From CAYVQU01 sp964453155 (GTDB lineage: Bacteria > Chloroflexota > Anaerolineae > Anaerolineales > UBA11858): 8,071 bases of DNA. Positions 1 through 5,879 of the stretch are shown piece by piece. Within the stretch, counting starts at the first letter, position 1. Each line of letters starts with the position of its first letter. The stretch covers positions 1-8,071 of the forward strand of contig CAYVQU010000216.1 in NCBI GenBank assembly GCA_964453155.1, read 5' to 3'. The translations under genes and the position numbers were made by a program. Below the pieces are notes generated by a model. It worked only from the letters and a program-made list of their open reading frames with translations. It did not search any database and had not been told where the DNA came from.

Positions 1-138
1 CCTATGTTTTTCGTTAATTTTCTGTTCTACCGCTACTTTTTGAGATGACACGTCTTATCGATCCTATTTGCCTGGCGGTACCCGATCAGCCGGGAAAACC
101 ATCAGGCCAGATTAGCGGAGTTAGCTGCCCAGGATTAA
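1..138 (+). pseudogene. C-terminal remnant resembling a GPH-type (MFS) sugar symporter, with in-frame TGA
   Basis: Reading frame 1 is open from the window edge to a TGA at 46-48 and, after it, from 49 to a TAA at 136-138. The first part is strongly hydrophobic (PMFFVNFLFYRYFLR). After the TGA comes a short hydrophobic run and then the tail FAWRYPISRENHQARLAEL. A Tyr-Pro followed by a charged amphipathic helix (YP-x-S/T-R-E-x-H-x-x-x-x-x-E-L) is how many sodium:sugar symporters of the glycoside-pentoside-hexuronide family end; this match is from memory of the family. The TAA at 136 lies just before a hairpin repeat and converges on the next gene, as a real gene end would. The TGA could be a nonsense change (for example from TGG), part of a more decayed copy, or an assembly error. 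The rest of the gene lies left of the window, so intactness cannot be judged. Confidence 0.35.
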
Positions 139-144
139 TTTAAC

Positions 145-220
145 GGAGAGTGCGAAGCCGCAAAGAGCGCAGAGATATATTTTAGAATCTCTGCGCTCTT
201 TGCGTTCTCTGCGGTTATTT
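145..220. repeat. Intergenic hairpin repeat, type A (18-bp perfect arms)
   Basis: The arms CGCAAAGAGCGCAGAGAT (159-176) and its exact reverse complement (187-204) flank a 10-nt AT-rich loop. Outside the right arm the pattern continues as CTCTGCG, giving three units of a roughly 9-bp period (CTCTGCG-ct, CTTTGCG-tt, CTCTGCG-gt) across 190-213. The element lies between two convergent gene ends (TAA at 136-138, and the TAG read on the minus strand at 225-227). Neither strand has a proper T-run after the stem, so it is not a classical intrinsic terminator, but the stem is strong and could protect 3' ends or block read-through. The 10-mer GCGGTTATTT at 211-220 recurs exactly at 1491-1500, next to a related repeat. 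Confidence 0.8.
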
Positions 221-224
221 TGTT

Positions 225-1424
225 CTATCGTTTGAAGACGATTTTCCCATCCACGATAACTTTCTCGACTTGGGTGCGAAAATCAAACGGATGGCCGCTG
301 AAAATGGCGATGTCGGCGTCTTTACCGACTTCCAGGCTGCCGATCCGGTCACCGACTCCGATGATTTCAGCCGCGTTGATCGTGATCGCTTTGAGTGCTT
401 CCTCTTCGGGCATTCCCTCGCGGACGGCCAAGCCCGCGTTAATTGTCAAATATTTGGTCGCGGACATTTGATCAGTCTGAATCGCGACTTTGACCCCGGC
501 TTTAGCCAAAAGTCCGGGGTTTTGGGGTGTGCGGTTGCGCAATTCATATTTATACCGGGAGGTAAAGATCGGGCCGACGGTCGCGGGGATATTTTTCTCA
601 GCCAGGATGTCGGCGATTTTGTAACCTTCGGTGCAGTGCTCGATGGTCAAGTCGAGATTGAACTCCTCGCCGATCCGGATCGCCGTCAGGATGTCATCGG
701 CCCGGTGGGCGTGGATGCGGGCTTTGAGTTCGCGGGTTAACATTTTTCCCAGGGCTTCGAGTTTCAGGTTCCGTTCTGGGGGTTTGGGTGGTTTTTTCTC
801 ATCTTTGGTTTCATTCGCATTGAATTCAGTCAACTCAGCCTCGTACTGATCCCATTTGGCGAGGTAGTTTTTGGCATCAACCAGAGCCGACCGTAGAACC
901 GCGGCGCTGCCCATCCGGGTGGAGGGAATTCGTTTTTGGGACCCATACACCCGGCGCGGATTTTCACCCAAGGCTAGTTTCATTCCGGCCGGTTCAAGCA
1001 GGATCATATCGTCGATGTTGGGGGTGGGGACGGTTTTGACGCACACCCACTGTCCACCGACCAGATTGGCGCTGCCCGGTCCAGTCATCACGGTCGTGAT
1101 CCCAGCTTCGAGCACATCCTGAAAGGCCATGTCTTCGGGGTGGACGGCATCTAAGGCGCGTAAATGGGGCGTGATCGGATCGGTGGTCTCGTTGCCATCT
1201 GAATGGCCGCCGCCGACCCCGTCGTTGAAAATCCCGACATGGGTATGGGCATCGATCAACCCCGGCATGACGATTTTGCCGGCTGCGTCTACGATTTCGG
1301 CCTCTGTGGGAATTTCAATATCTTTTCCAAAGGCTTTGATTTTGCCATTTTCAATGAGAACGATGCCATCTTCGATGACGCCGTCGGTGATGGTCCAAAC
1401 TTCTCCGTTGGTAATTGCGATCAT
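225..1424 (-). CDS. Metal-dependent amidohydrolase, imidazolonepropionase-like
   Basis: A 399-residue cytoplasmic hydrolase of the amidohydrolase superfamily. The N-terminal beta-sandwich part (about 1-55) leads into MPGLIDAHTH, whose H60 and H62 form the first metal-binding HxH pair. Further expected ligands are a histidine in ARIHAH (H238 or H240), H263 in TIEHCTEGY and the aspartate D318 in IQTDQ. The sandwich closes at the C-terminus with SLEVGKDADIAIFSGHP and VEKVIVDGKIVF. A charged, proline-rich stretch (about 190-220) joins two parts of the barrel. The start is supported by GGAG five bases before the ATG (CTCC at 1430-1433 on the plus strand). It follows the M28 peptidase by 70 bp on the same strand, so a shared transcript is likely and peptide, cyclic-dipeptide or N-acyl amino acid breakdown is plausible. 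The exact substrate cannot be read from the sequence; dihydroorotase, urease and true imidazolonepropionase are less fitting because no hut or pyr neighbours are present. Confidence 0.9.
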   Translation of the reverse strand: MIAITNGEVWTITDGVIEDGIVLIENGKIKAFGKDIEIPTEAEIVDAAGKIVMPGLIDAHTHVGIFNDGVGGGHSDGNETTDPITPHLRALDAVHPEDMAFQDVLEAGITTVMTGPGSANLVGGQWVCVKTVPTPNIDDMILLEPAGMKLALGENPRRVYGSQKRIPSTRMGSAAVLRSALVDAKNYLAKWDQYEAELTEFNANETKDEKKPPKPPERNLKLEALGKMLTRELKARIHAHRADDILTAIRIGEEFNLDLTIEHCTEGYKIADILAEKNIPATVGPIFTSRYKYELRNRTPQNPGLLAKAGVKVAIQTDQMSATKYLTINAGLAVREGMPEEEALKAITINAAEIIGVGDRIGSLEVGKDADIAIFSGHPFDFRTQVEKVIVDGKIVFKR

Positions 1425-1440
1425 ATTTTCTCCATTAATA

Positions 1441-1494
1441 GCTCACACAAAGGCGTCATGATGTATGGATTTTGCTTTGCGTCTTTGCGAGCGG
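1441..1494. repeat. Intergenic hairpin repeat, type A (imperfect copy)
   Basis: CAAAGGCG (1448-1455) pairs with CGTCTTTG (1480-1487), with one G-T wobble, and GCTC (1441-1444) pairs with GAGC (1489-1492) across a small bulge. The right arm holds two adjoining copies of CTTTGCG, the same unit as in the repeat at 145-220, and is followed by the identical 10-mer GCGGTTATTT. That 10-mer contains the TAA stop (plus-strand tta at 1495-1497) of the M28 peptidase gene, so the element begins inside the gene's last codons. It fills most of the gap between the two co-oriented genes and leaves only the ribosome-binding region of the downstream amidohydrolase clear. Confidence 0.65.
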
Positions 1495-2886
1495 TTATTT
1501 CTTTTCGCCGTACAAGTTATCCAGTTTTTTGTAGAGTTCGCGGGTTTCTTGATATTGGGGCCGGTTCATCAGTTCGGTGATGTCTTCGGGGGTGCGTTGG
1601 GAAACGGGCCAGTTTTCTTCGGAGGCGACTCGCAGGGCAATCCGGGCGGCCAGGGTGGCAGCTTTGCGCAGATTTTCGAGACTCACTTTGTCGACGGTAT
1701 CGTAATAAGTATGGCCGTAGCCCCGGCCCGTACGTGTGACGCGTACCGGTTCAACGCCAGCTGTGGCCACCCCGGCTAATAGGAAGGGAAAATGGTCTGA
1801 AGCCGTGTGGAATTTCTGGCCAATGGCAAAATCGAGACCCATATTGGCCTGATAGGTGTCAAACAAAGCTTGCAGACCGGGCCATTCGTGCAGGTTAATG
1901 TCTTTGGGCGCGTCACCACCCGCGGAATCCAGGTTCAGGTAGAAGCGCAGGTTTTTGAGTTCGTCGGTGTGTTCGGTGACGTAGGCGCGGGAACCGAGTA
2001 GCCCAATTTCCTCCACCCCCCACAAGACGAAACGGACTGTCCGGGGCAGGGGGACGGCGTATTTCTGCAAGACGCGGGCGGCCTCTAATACGGTTGCCAC
2101 CCCCGAAGCCGGGTCAACGGCCCCTTGCGAAATATCGTGACCGTCATAATGGCTACCGAGCATCACGATCTCATCTGGGAATTCATCCCCTGCGAGTTCT
2201 CCCACAATGTTCCAGGAGGTCATTAGGGCCAATTGGTCGGTCGTCTTCAACCGAATTTTGACCTCCCCGTGTTTCTTGACCAACCGCTGGATGAAGGCCC
2301 CGTCTTCGTTGGTGATCGAGATTCCAGGGATTAGCGCCGCTTGCCCACCATGCCCAATCCCCCCGGTTGCGGGGCCGTAACCGGGATAATGGTTGACAAA
2401 AATGAACCCGGTCGCGCCGGCTAAAACGCTGCGGGTATATTTCTCTTTACGATGGACCCAACGGGGGAGGCCTTTAGGGTTGATCTCGCTGTTGGTCATT
2501 ACGATTTTGCCCTGGATTTCATCCGCCTGGGTATCGAAATCGGCTGGCGCACCGGGCCCCATGTCGATGATTTCACCCTCCATTTCCACCGGCGGGGAGT
2601 GGGGCAGCGAGATACACGGGATTGTTTTCTGAATTGGGCTGATGATCTCAAATTGAGCTGTGCCCCGAGTCCAGCCCAGGTATTCAATCGGTTCCAAATG
2701 GATGTTGCTTAGGCCGTATTCCTTCATTTTTTCCTGAATGAATTCGGCCGACAGCCGTTCGCCCTCGGTCCCCCCAAAGCGCGAGCCAAATTCATCGCAG
2801 AGGGTCGTCAGGTTTTCGAGCACCGCGGTGCTGGTGAAACTATCGCCGACGATTTGTTGGTCAAGTTGCAGATATGGATTGGTCAT
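1495..2886 (-). CDS. M28-family zinc metallopeptidase (aminopeptidase/carboxypeptidase type) with PA domain
   Basis: A 463-residue exopeptidase-like enzyme, counted from MTNPYLQ. All five M28 co-catalytic zinc ligands and the catalytic glutamate can be placed: H246 in GSHYDGH (D248 nearby), bridging D258 in AVDPASG, E292/E293 in WGVEEIGLLGS, D320 in LNLDSAGG and H392 in YGHTYYDT. Residues about 100-215 form the protease-associated insert (GKIVMTNSEI, GATGFIFVNHYPG, IPGISIT). No signal peptide or membrane helix is visible, so it probably acts in the cytoplasm, unlike many secreted M28 enzymes. The start at 2886 is preferred over an in-frame ATG 39 bp upstream because AAGGA lies six bases before it. 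It is the first gene of a pair with the amidohydrolase, which suggests combined peptide or modified-peptide breakdown. Its last codons and stop overlap the repeat at 1441-1494. Specificity (amino- versus carboxypeptidase, or N-acyl hydrolase) is not determined. Confidence 0.93.
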   Translation of the reverse strand: MTNPYLQLDQQIVGDSFTSTAVLENLTTLCDEFGSRFGGTEGERLSAEFIQEKMKEYGLSNIHLEPIEYLGWTRGTAQFEIISPIQKTIPCISLPHSPPVEMEGEIIDMGPGAPADFDTQADEIQGKIVMTNSEINPKGLPRWVHRKEKYTRSVLAGATGFIFVNHYPGYGPATGGIGHGGQAALIPGISITNEDGAFIQRLVKKHGEVKIRLKTTDQLALMTSWNIVGELAGDEFPDEIVMLGSHYDGHDISQGAVDPASGVATVLEAARVLQKYAVPLPRTVRFVLWGVEEIGLLGSRAYVTEHTDELKNLRFYLNLDSAGGDAPKDINLHEWPGLQALFDTYQANMGLDFAIGQKFHTASDHFPFLLAGVATAGVEPVRVTRTGRGYGHTYYDTVDKVSLENLRKAATLAARIALRVASEENWPVSQRTPEDITELMNRPQYQETRELYKKLDNLYGEKK

Positions 2887-2960
2887 GGTTTGTCCTTGTG
2901 ATGGTTGAATGAAGTGGATTGCCAAAATTATACTTTATGGGTGTGATATGATTTTCTGCG
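2887..2960. promoter_or_regulatory. Divergent promoter region, M28 peptidase / alpha/beta hydrolase
   Basis: These 74 bp separate two divergent ATGs. On the minus strand a perfect TATAAT (plus positions 2927-2932) gives a predicted start near 2920 and a leader of about 34 nt that contains the AAGGA ribosome-binding site; its -35 region is weak. On the plus strand there are two options: TTGAAT (2905-2910), 18 bp, TATACT (2929-2934), overlapping the minus-strand -10 box; or TATGAT (2947-2952) ending eight bases before the ATG at 2961, which would give a leaderless mRNA. The overlapping boxes suggest that the two directions could compete for RNA polymerase. These are visual matches only. Confidence 0.45.
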
Positions 2961-3785
2961 ATGGTTATTCGGACGAAAAAGATTCAACTCAGTTCGGGTA
3001 AGTGTACCTATGGGGAGGTGGGAACTGGAAAGCAGACGATTTTGGTCTTGCATGGATTTGCTTTTCGGGTAGGGATGACCCCTTTAATGACAGCCCTGGC
3101 TCCGGATTTTCGGGTGATTGCCCCCGATTTACCATTTGCCAGCCCGGAAAAATTCACCGCTGCGCATAGTATGGATGCTTATGTCGATTTTCTCCTGGAA
3201 TTTGTTGATGCCCTCGGCTTGAAGAAAGTTTCCATCTTTGGAAACTCTGTTGGCGGGACCCTCGGGCTGTTCTGCTGTCTTGAAGATCCATATCGCTTTG
3301 AAAAACTCATCATTCGCTGCCCGGTGTGGAGCAGTAAGCAGCTCCCGTTCTATCTACGAATTCGTCCCTTGATAAATCTGCATCAACGCTGGTCCCAAAA
3401 CCCGACCTATGCCCTCAAAATTTTGGAAATGTTCTATCGCATCAGCGCTAGGATGTCACCGATTTCAGCCCAAAACATTGATTCCCAACCCCATGATTTA
3501 CTGCCCTTCGATCCCGATCACATCAACCCCACAATCTTGAGCAGTTTTCTCGGACATTTATTGCAGGTCGAGTTTGAAGCGCTGCTAGCCCACATTTCCA
3601 CCGAAACGCTGATCTTGTGGGGAGGGCAAGATAGCTTTATTCAAAGCCGGTGGGGTAATCGGTTAGATTTTCTGCTGCCTAACTCAAAGTTTGTCGAGAT
3701 GTCCGGTGAATATCACAACATCGCGACAGTAAAGATTCAGCGATTGGCGAATTCAATCATTTCTTTTGTGATTTCAAGGAAATAG
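2961..3785 (+). CDS. Alpha/beta hydrolase fold protein
   Basis: A 274-residue single-domain hydrolase of typical family length. The core is clear: ILVLHGF with oxyanion-hole residues at 31-32, the strand VIAPDLP, the nucleophile elbow IFGNSVGG with S96, a helical cap region rich in aromatic and basic residues (about 122-200), the acid D224 in LWGGQDSF and the catalytic histidine H252 in GEYHNIA. The complete Ser-Asp-His triad argues for an active enzyme, an esterase, lipase or C-C bond hydrolase; the cap region does not let me name the substrate. No signal peptide is present. No Shine-Dalgarno sequence precedes the ATG, and a TATGAT box ends eight bases upstream. It is divergent from the M28 peptidase and probably transcribed alone. 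Its TAG stop shares its last base with the hairpin repeat that follows. Confidence 0.9.
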   Translation: MVIRTKKIQLSSGKCTYGEVGTGKQTILVLHGFAFRVGMTPLMTALAPDFRVIAPDLPFASPEKFTAAHSMDAYVDFLLEFVDALGLKKVSIFGNSVGGTLGLFCCLEDPYRFEKLIIRCPVWSSKQLPFYLRIRPLINLHQRWSQNPTYALKILEMFYRISARMSPISAQNIDSQPHDLLPFDPDHINPTILSSFLGHLLQVEFEALLAHISTETLILWGGQDSFIQSRWGNRLDFLLPNSKFVEMSGEYHNIATVKIQRLANSIISFVISRK

Positions 3786-3851
3786 GACGCAGATCTACGC
3801 AGATACCGCAGATTTGATTTTTTTCTGCGTTAATCCTGAAAATCTGCATCC
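3785..3851. repeat. Intergenic hairpin repeat, type B, between convergent genes
   Basis: Outer arms GGACGCAGAT (3785-3794) and ATCTGCATCC (3842-3851) pair at nine of ten positions; the single mismatch is C-A on the plus strand but a G-U wobble in a minus-strand transcript. Inside, ACGCAGA (3797-3803) pairs perfectly with TCTGCGT (3824-3830), and a third CGCAGAT copy (3807-3813) lies in the loop next to a T-run (3818-3824). The element begins on the last base of the plus-strand stop codon and ends 16 bp from the minus-strand stop at 3868-3870. It could serve as a shared 3' end structure for both convergent genes. Confidence 0.7.
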
Positions 3852-3867
3852 CAAAAAGGTTTGCAAT

Positions 3868-4977
3868 TTACTCATCTAACCTACCAGGCAGCAATTCCAT
3901 CGGGAAGGCCGCCGGTTGGGCGCAGGTCGTACCCACCGCGATGTGCTGATTCTGGTCTGAGGCCTTATGTATCGCGTGCATGATGTCGAGCACATGGTGG
4001 CAGAGTTCACCGTTGGCCCGGTGGGGGCGGCCGGTGCGCAGGGCATAAGCCATATCGGCCACACCTAGGGACCGAGAGTTCTCAGCATAGCCGTGCGTCA
4101 GCGGAATATCGGCCCATTCATCCATTCCCGGACGGCGAACTTTAACTGGACCGCCAAATGTGTTGGGATCGGGCACACTCAAGGAACCGGTTGTGCCGTG
4201 AATTTCGATACAGGGCAGGTTATGGGCCCAAACATCAAAGGAAGTGATGATGGTTGCAATCGCACCCGACTCGAAATCCAAAACTCCGGCCACATGGGTG
4301 GGCACTGCGACGTCGATAACTTTGCCATATTGGAGTTCGCTAGTGATGGTCCGGGTGGGGAAGGTGACCCGGGTGGAACCCGTTACTCGTTTGATCGGAC
4401 CCATCAGCGCGATCAGGGCAGTCAGGTAGTAGGGCCCCATATCGAACATCGGGCCGCCGCCGACCTGGTAATAGAATTCGGGTTCGGGATGCCAGCTTTC
4501 ATGCCCGTGACACTGCATGAAGGCCGTCGCCGCGACCGGAGTGCCGATCCAACCGTCGTCGATGAGCTTGCGGCAAGTCTGCAAACCGCCGCCCAAAAAT
4601 GTGTCTGGTGCACCCCCGACGAGCACGCCGTTTTCTTTTGCCAGGGCCAGCATTTTCTCCCCGTCTTCCCGTGTAATCGCCAACGGTTTTTCGTTATAAA
4701 CTGATTTTCCCGCGGCAATGGCCTGAAAGGCAATATCAGCATGGGCATTGGGGGTGGTCAGGTTTAAGATAATCTCAGTTTCCGGATCGGCCAGTAGTTC
4801 GGCGGGGGTTTGTACTTTGGGGATGCCCCACAATTCAGCCTTTTCAGCCGCTCGTTCGGGGATTAAATCAGTAACGGCCTGGATATTTAAAATCTCAAAA
4901 CTTTGGCCGCGCTCGATATAAATATCACTAATAAATCCCGCACCGATAATACCTACATTTACTGGTTTGGATGTCAT
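3868..4977 (-). CDS. Gfo/Idh/MocA-family NAD(P)-dependent oxidoreductase
   Basis: A 369-residue dehydrogenase, probably acting on a sugar, sugar derivative or cyclitol in the cytoplasm. The N-terminal Rossmann fold carries VGIIGAGFISDIY (residues 8-20) for dinucleotide binding, and D37 after the second strand may bind the ribose. The family's NEKPLA motif is at 95-100 with the key lysine K97. The C-terminal alpha/beta domain contains GGGPMFDMGPYYLTAL (173-188): D179 is kept, but the position usually filled by the catalytic histidine of the D-x-G-x-H motif is Y183. The frame is open for another 56 codons upstream, but that part would overlap the ThuA-like gene. The chosen ATG has GGAG six bases before it and starts right at the Rossmann fold. 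The ThuA-like gene lies 94 bp upstream on the same strand, a pairing known from trehalose and related sugar utilisation (ThuA/ThuB). ThuB identity is possible but not shown. Confidence 0.9.
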   Translation of the reverse strand: MTSKPVNVGIIGAGFISDIYIERGQSFEILNIQAVTDLIPERAAEKAELWGIPKVQTPAELLADPETEIILNLTTPNAHADIAFQAIAAGKSVYNEKPLAITREDGEKMLALAKENGVLVGGAPDTFLGGGLQTCRKLIDDGWIGTPVAATAFMQCHGHESWHPEPEFYYQVGGGPMFDMGPYYLTALIALMGPIKRVTGSTRVTFPTRTITSELQYGKVIDVAVPTHVAGVLDFESGAIATIITSFDVWAHNLPCIEIHGTTGSLSVPDPNTFGGPVKVRRPGMDEWADIPLTHGYAENSRSLGVADMAYALRTGRPHRANGELCHHVLDIMHAIHKASDQNQHIAVGTTCAQPAAFPMELLPGRLDE

Positions 4978-5013
4978 TTGTTTCTCCAGGTATTTCAATA
5001 ATACTTCAACTGT

Positions 5014-5063
5014 GGACGCAGATTTAAGCGAATAAACGCTGAAGTTTTGTGTTATCTGCGTCC
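5014..5063. repeat. Intergenic hairpin repeat, type B, inside the ThuA-like/oxidoreductase pair
   Basis: GGACGCAGAT (5014-5023) and ATCTGCGTCC (5054-5063) are exact reverse complements separated by 30 nt, within which AGCG (5027-5030) and CGCT (5037-5040) form a small inner stem. The outer arm is identical to the left arm of the repeat at 3785-3851. It starts eight bases after the minus-strand stop of the ThuA-like gene (5072-5074) and lies upstream of the next gene's ribosome-binding site. In a shared transcript it would fold between the two coding regions and could change their relative expression by processing, stabilisation or partial termination. Confidence 0.75.
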
Positions 5064-5071
5064 CATATAAA

Positions 5072-5719
5072 TTACTTGCTGGCCCACAGCATCCCGCGCT
5101 GAACGATCGTACGCGCTTCGGGGACATCGAAATCCTTGGCGACATGCCCCAGGGAGGTGTAAAACACCCGCCCCGCGCCCCACATTCGCTTCCAGATGAC
5201 GGGGATTACGACTCCGTCGATCCAAGCGCAGTACTCCCCATGAAACGTTGTTGTCGCCAGAACTTCGTTGGAAGGGTCAACGTGCATGTAGTATTGCTCA
5301 GAGTTCATCGCGAAATCCGATAGCCCGGCCGTAATGGGATCAGTGTGATTGGTGATATTGACCTCGTAATCGATCACACCACCGGGATGGGCTACCCATT
5401 GTCCGCCGACCATAAATTGATAGTCCACATTATTACGGAACGAGTCACCCATCCCGCCATGCCAACCGGCGATCCCGACCCCGCTCTCGATCGTGGAGAG
5501 CAACCCCTTCTCCTGTTCGGGAGTGATGGTCCCCATCGTCCACACCGGGACGACTAAGTCCAGTGCCAACATTTTTTTCGTATCAAGATAGACATCCAGC
5601 GTGTCATAAATCTCGACCTCGTAACCATTTTCTCGTAAAAAAGGAGCAAAAATATCGACACATTGTTGGGGTTCATGGCCGTCCCATCCGCCCCACACCA
5701 TGAGTGCTTTTTTCTTCAT
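5072..5719 (-). CDS. ThuA-like domain protein (trehalose-utilisation/class I glutamine amidotransferase-like fold)
   Basis: A 215-residue protein covering a single ThuA-like domain. It opens with the strand MVWGGWDGHEP (7-17), followed by the DLVVPVW strand (54-60), GIAGWHGGMGDSFR (82-95), a GGQWVAHPGG segment (105-114), SEQYYMHVDP (140-149) and the closing PVIWKRMWGAGRVFYTSLGH (173-192). These are typical landmarks of the family, which has a flavodoxin-like glutamine-amidotransferase fold but lacks the usual Cys nucleophile at the elbow (here GWHGG). Rhizobial ThuA acts with ThuB in turning trehalose and similar disaccharides into 3-keto forms; the paired oxidoreductase downstream fits this kind of role, by inference. 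The start at 5719 is chosen because GGAGGT lies seven bases upstream; an in-frame ATG at 5732-5734 overlaps that same site. No signal peptide is visible. Confidence 0.9.
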   Translation of the reverse strand: MKKKALMVWGGWDGHEPQQCVDIFAPFLRENGYEVEIYDTLDVYLDTKKMLALDLVVPVWTMGTITPEQEKGLLSTIESGVGIAGWHGGMGDSFRNNVDYQFMVGGQWVAHPGGVIDYEVNITNHTDPITAGLSDFAMNSEQYYMHVDPSNEVLATTTFHGEYCAWIDGVVIPVIWKRMWGAGRVFYTSLGHVAKDFDVPEARTIVQRGMLWASK

Positions 5720-5754
5720 TGGTAGTACCTCCATGTTGGTTTGTTGTGCTCCAA

Positions 5755-5783
5755 ATATTACTATGGTTGTTGGTGGTAAGCAA
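5755..5783 (-). promoter_or_regulatory. Putative sigma-70-like promoter for the ThuA-like gene
   Basis: Read on the minus strand, TTGCTT (plus 5778-5783), a 17-bp spacer and TAATAT (plus 5755-5760) make a moderate promoter match, three and four of six consensus bases respectively. The predicted start is near 5748, leaving a leader of roughly 30 nt with the GGAGGT ribosome-binding site. Upstream are GTTGTTGG-like direct repeats of unknown meaning. Confidence 0.35.
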
Positions 5784-5844
5784 TCGGAATTTGAGTAGTA
5801 TTTTTAATGATGATGATCAGGTTAATAGATAGGGCCAACTTCAC

Positions 5845-5879
5845 CCGATGCTCGAACCGATTTCGTTTATACTTACGGC
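5845..5879 (+). promoter_or_regulatory. Putative promoter for a leaderless aminotransferase mRNA
   Basis: TATACT (5868-5873), a five-of-six match to the -10 consensus, ends six bases before the ATG at 5880, so transcription would begin at or next to the start codon. No Shine-Dalgarno sequence is present in the bases before the ATG. No good -35 box is seen at 16-18 bp; instead CCGAT occurs twice (5845-5849 and 5857-5861), one helical turn apart, which may be an activator site. Confidence 0.45.

Noticed and set aside
70..107. Imperfect inverted repeat GCCTGGCGGT / ACCATCAGGC
   Set aside because: It falls in the symporter-like coding tail, has two mismatched positions and no T-run, so it is probably chance.
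270..740. 156-codon plus-strand open frame opposite the amidohydrolase
   Set aside because: Antisense shadow of a well-supported gene, no ribosome-binding site or known motif seen.
2887..2925. 13-codon upstream extension of the M28 peptidase
   Set aside because: It runs over the AAGGA ribosome-binding site of the ATG at 2886 and most of the leader; the extra residues do not look like a signal peptide.
4093..4704. 203-codon plus-strand open frame opposite the Gfo/Idh/MocA gene
   Set aside because: It lies wholly antisense to a gene with clear family motifs, shows no recognisable domain, and such long shadow frames are common in GC-rich third-position genes.
145..5063. CRISPR-like interpretation of the recurring repeat units
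   Set aside because: Copies are kilobases apart and differ in sequence, with no regular spacers and no cas genes.
4978..5145. N-terminal extension of the oxidoreductase frame
   Set aside because: It would cross the type B repeat and overlap the ThuA-like gene; the internal ATG at 4977 has a good ribosome-binding site and starts at the Rossmann fold.
5720..5734. Upstream ATG for the ThuA-like gene
   Set aside because: It overlaps the GGAGGT site that correctly serves the ATG at 5719.
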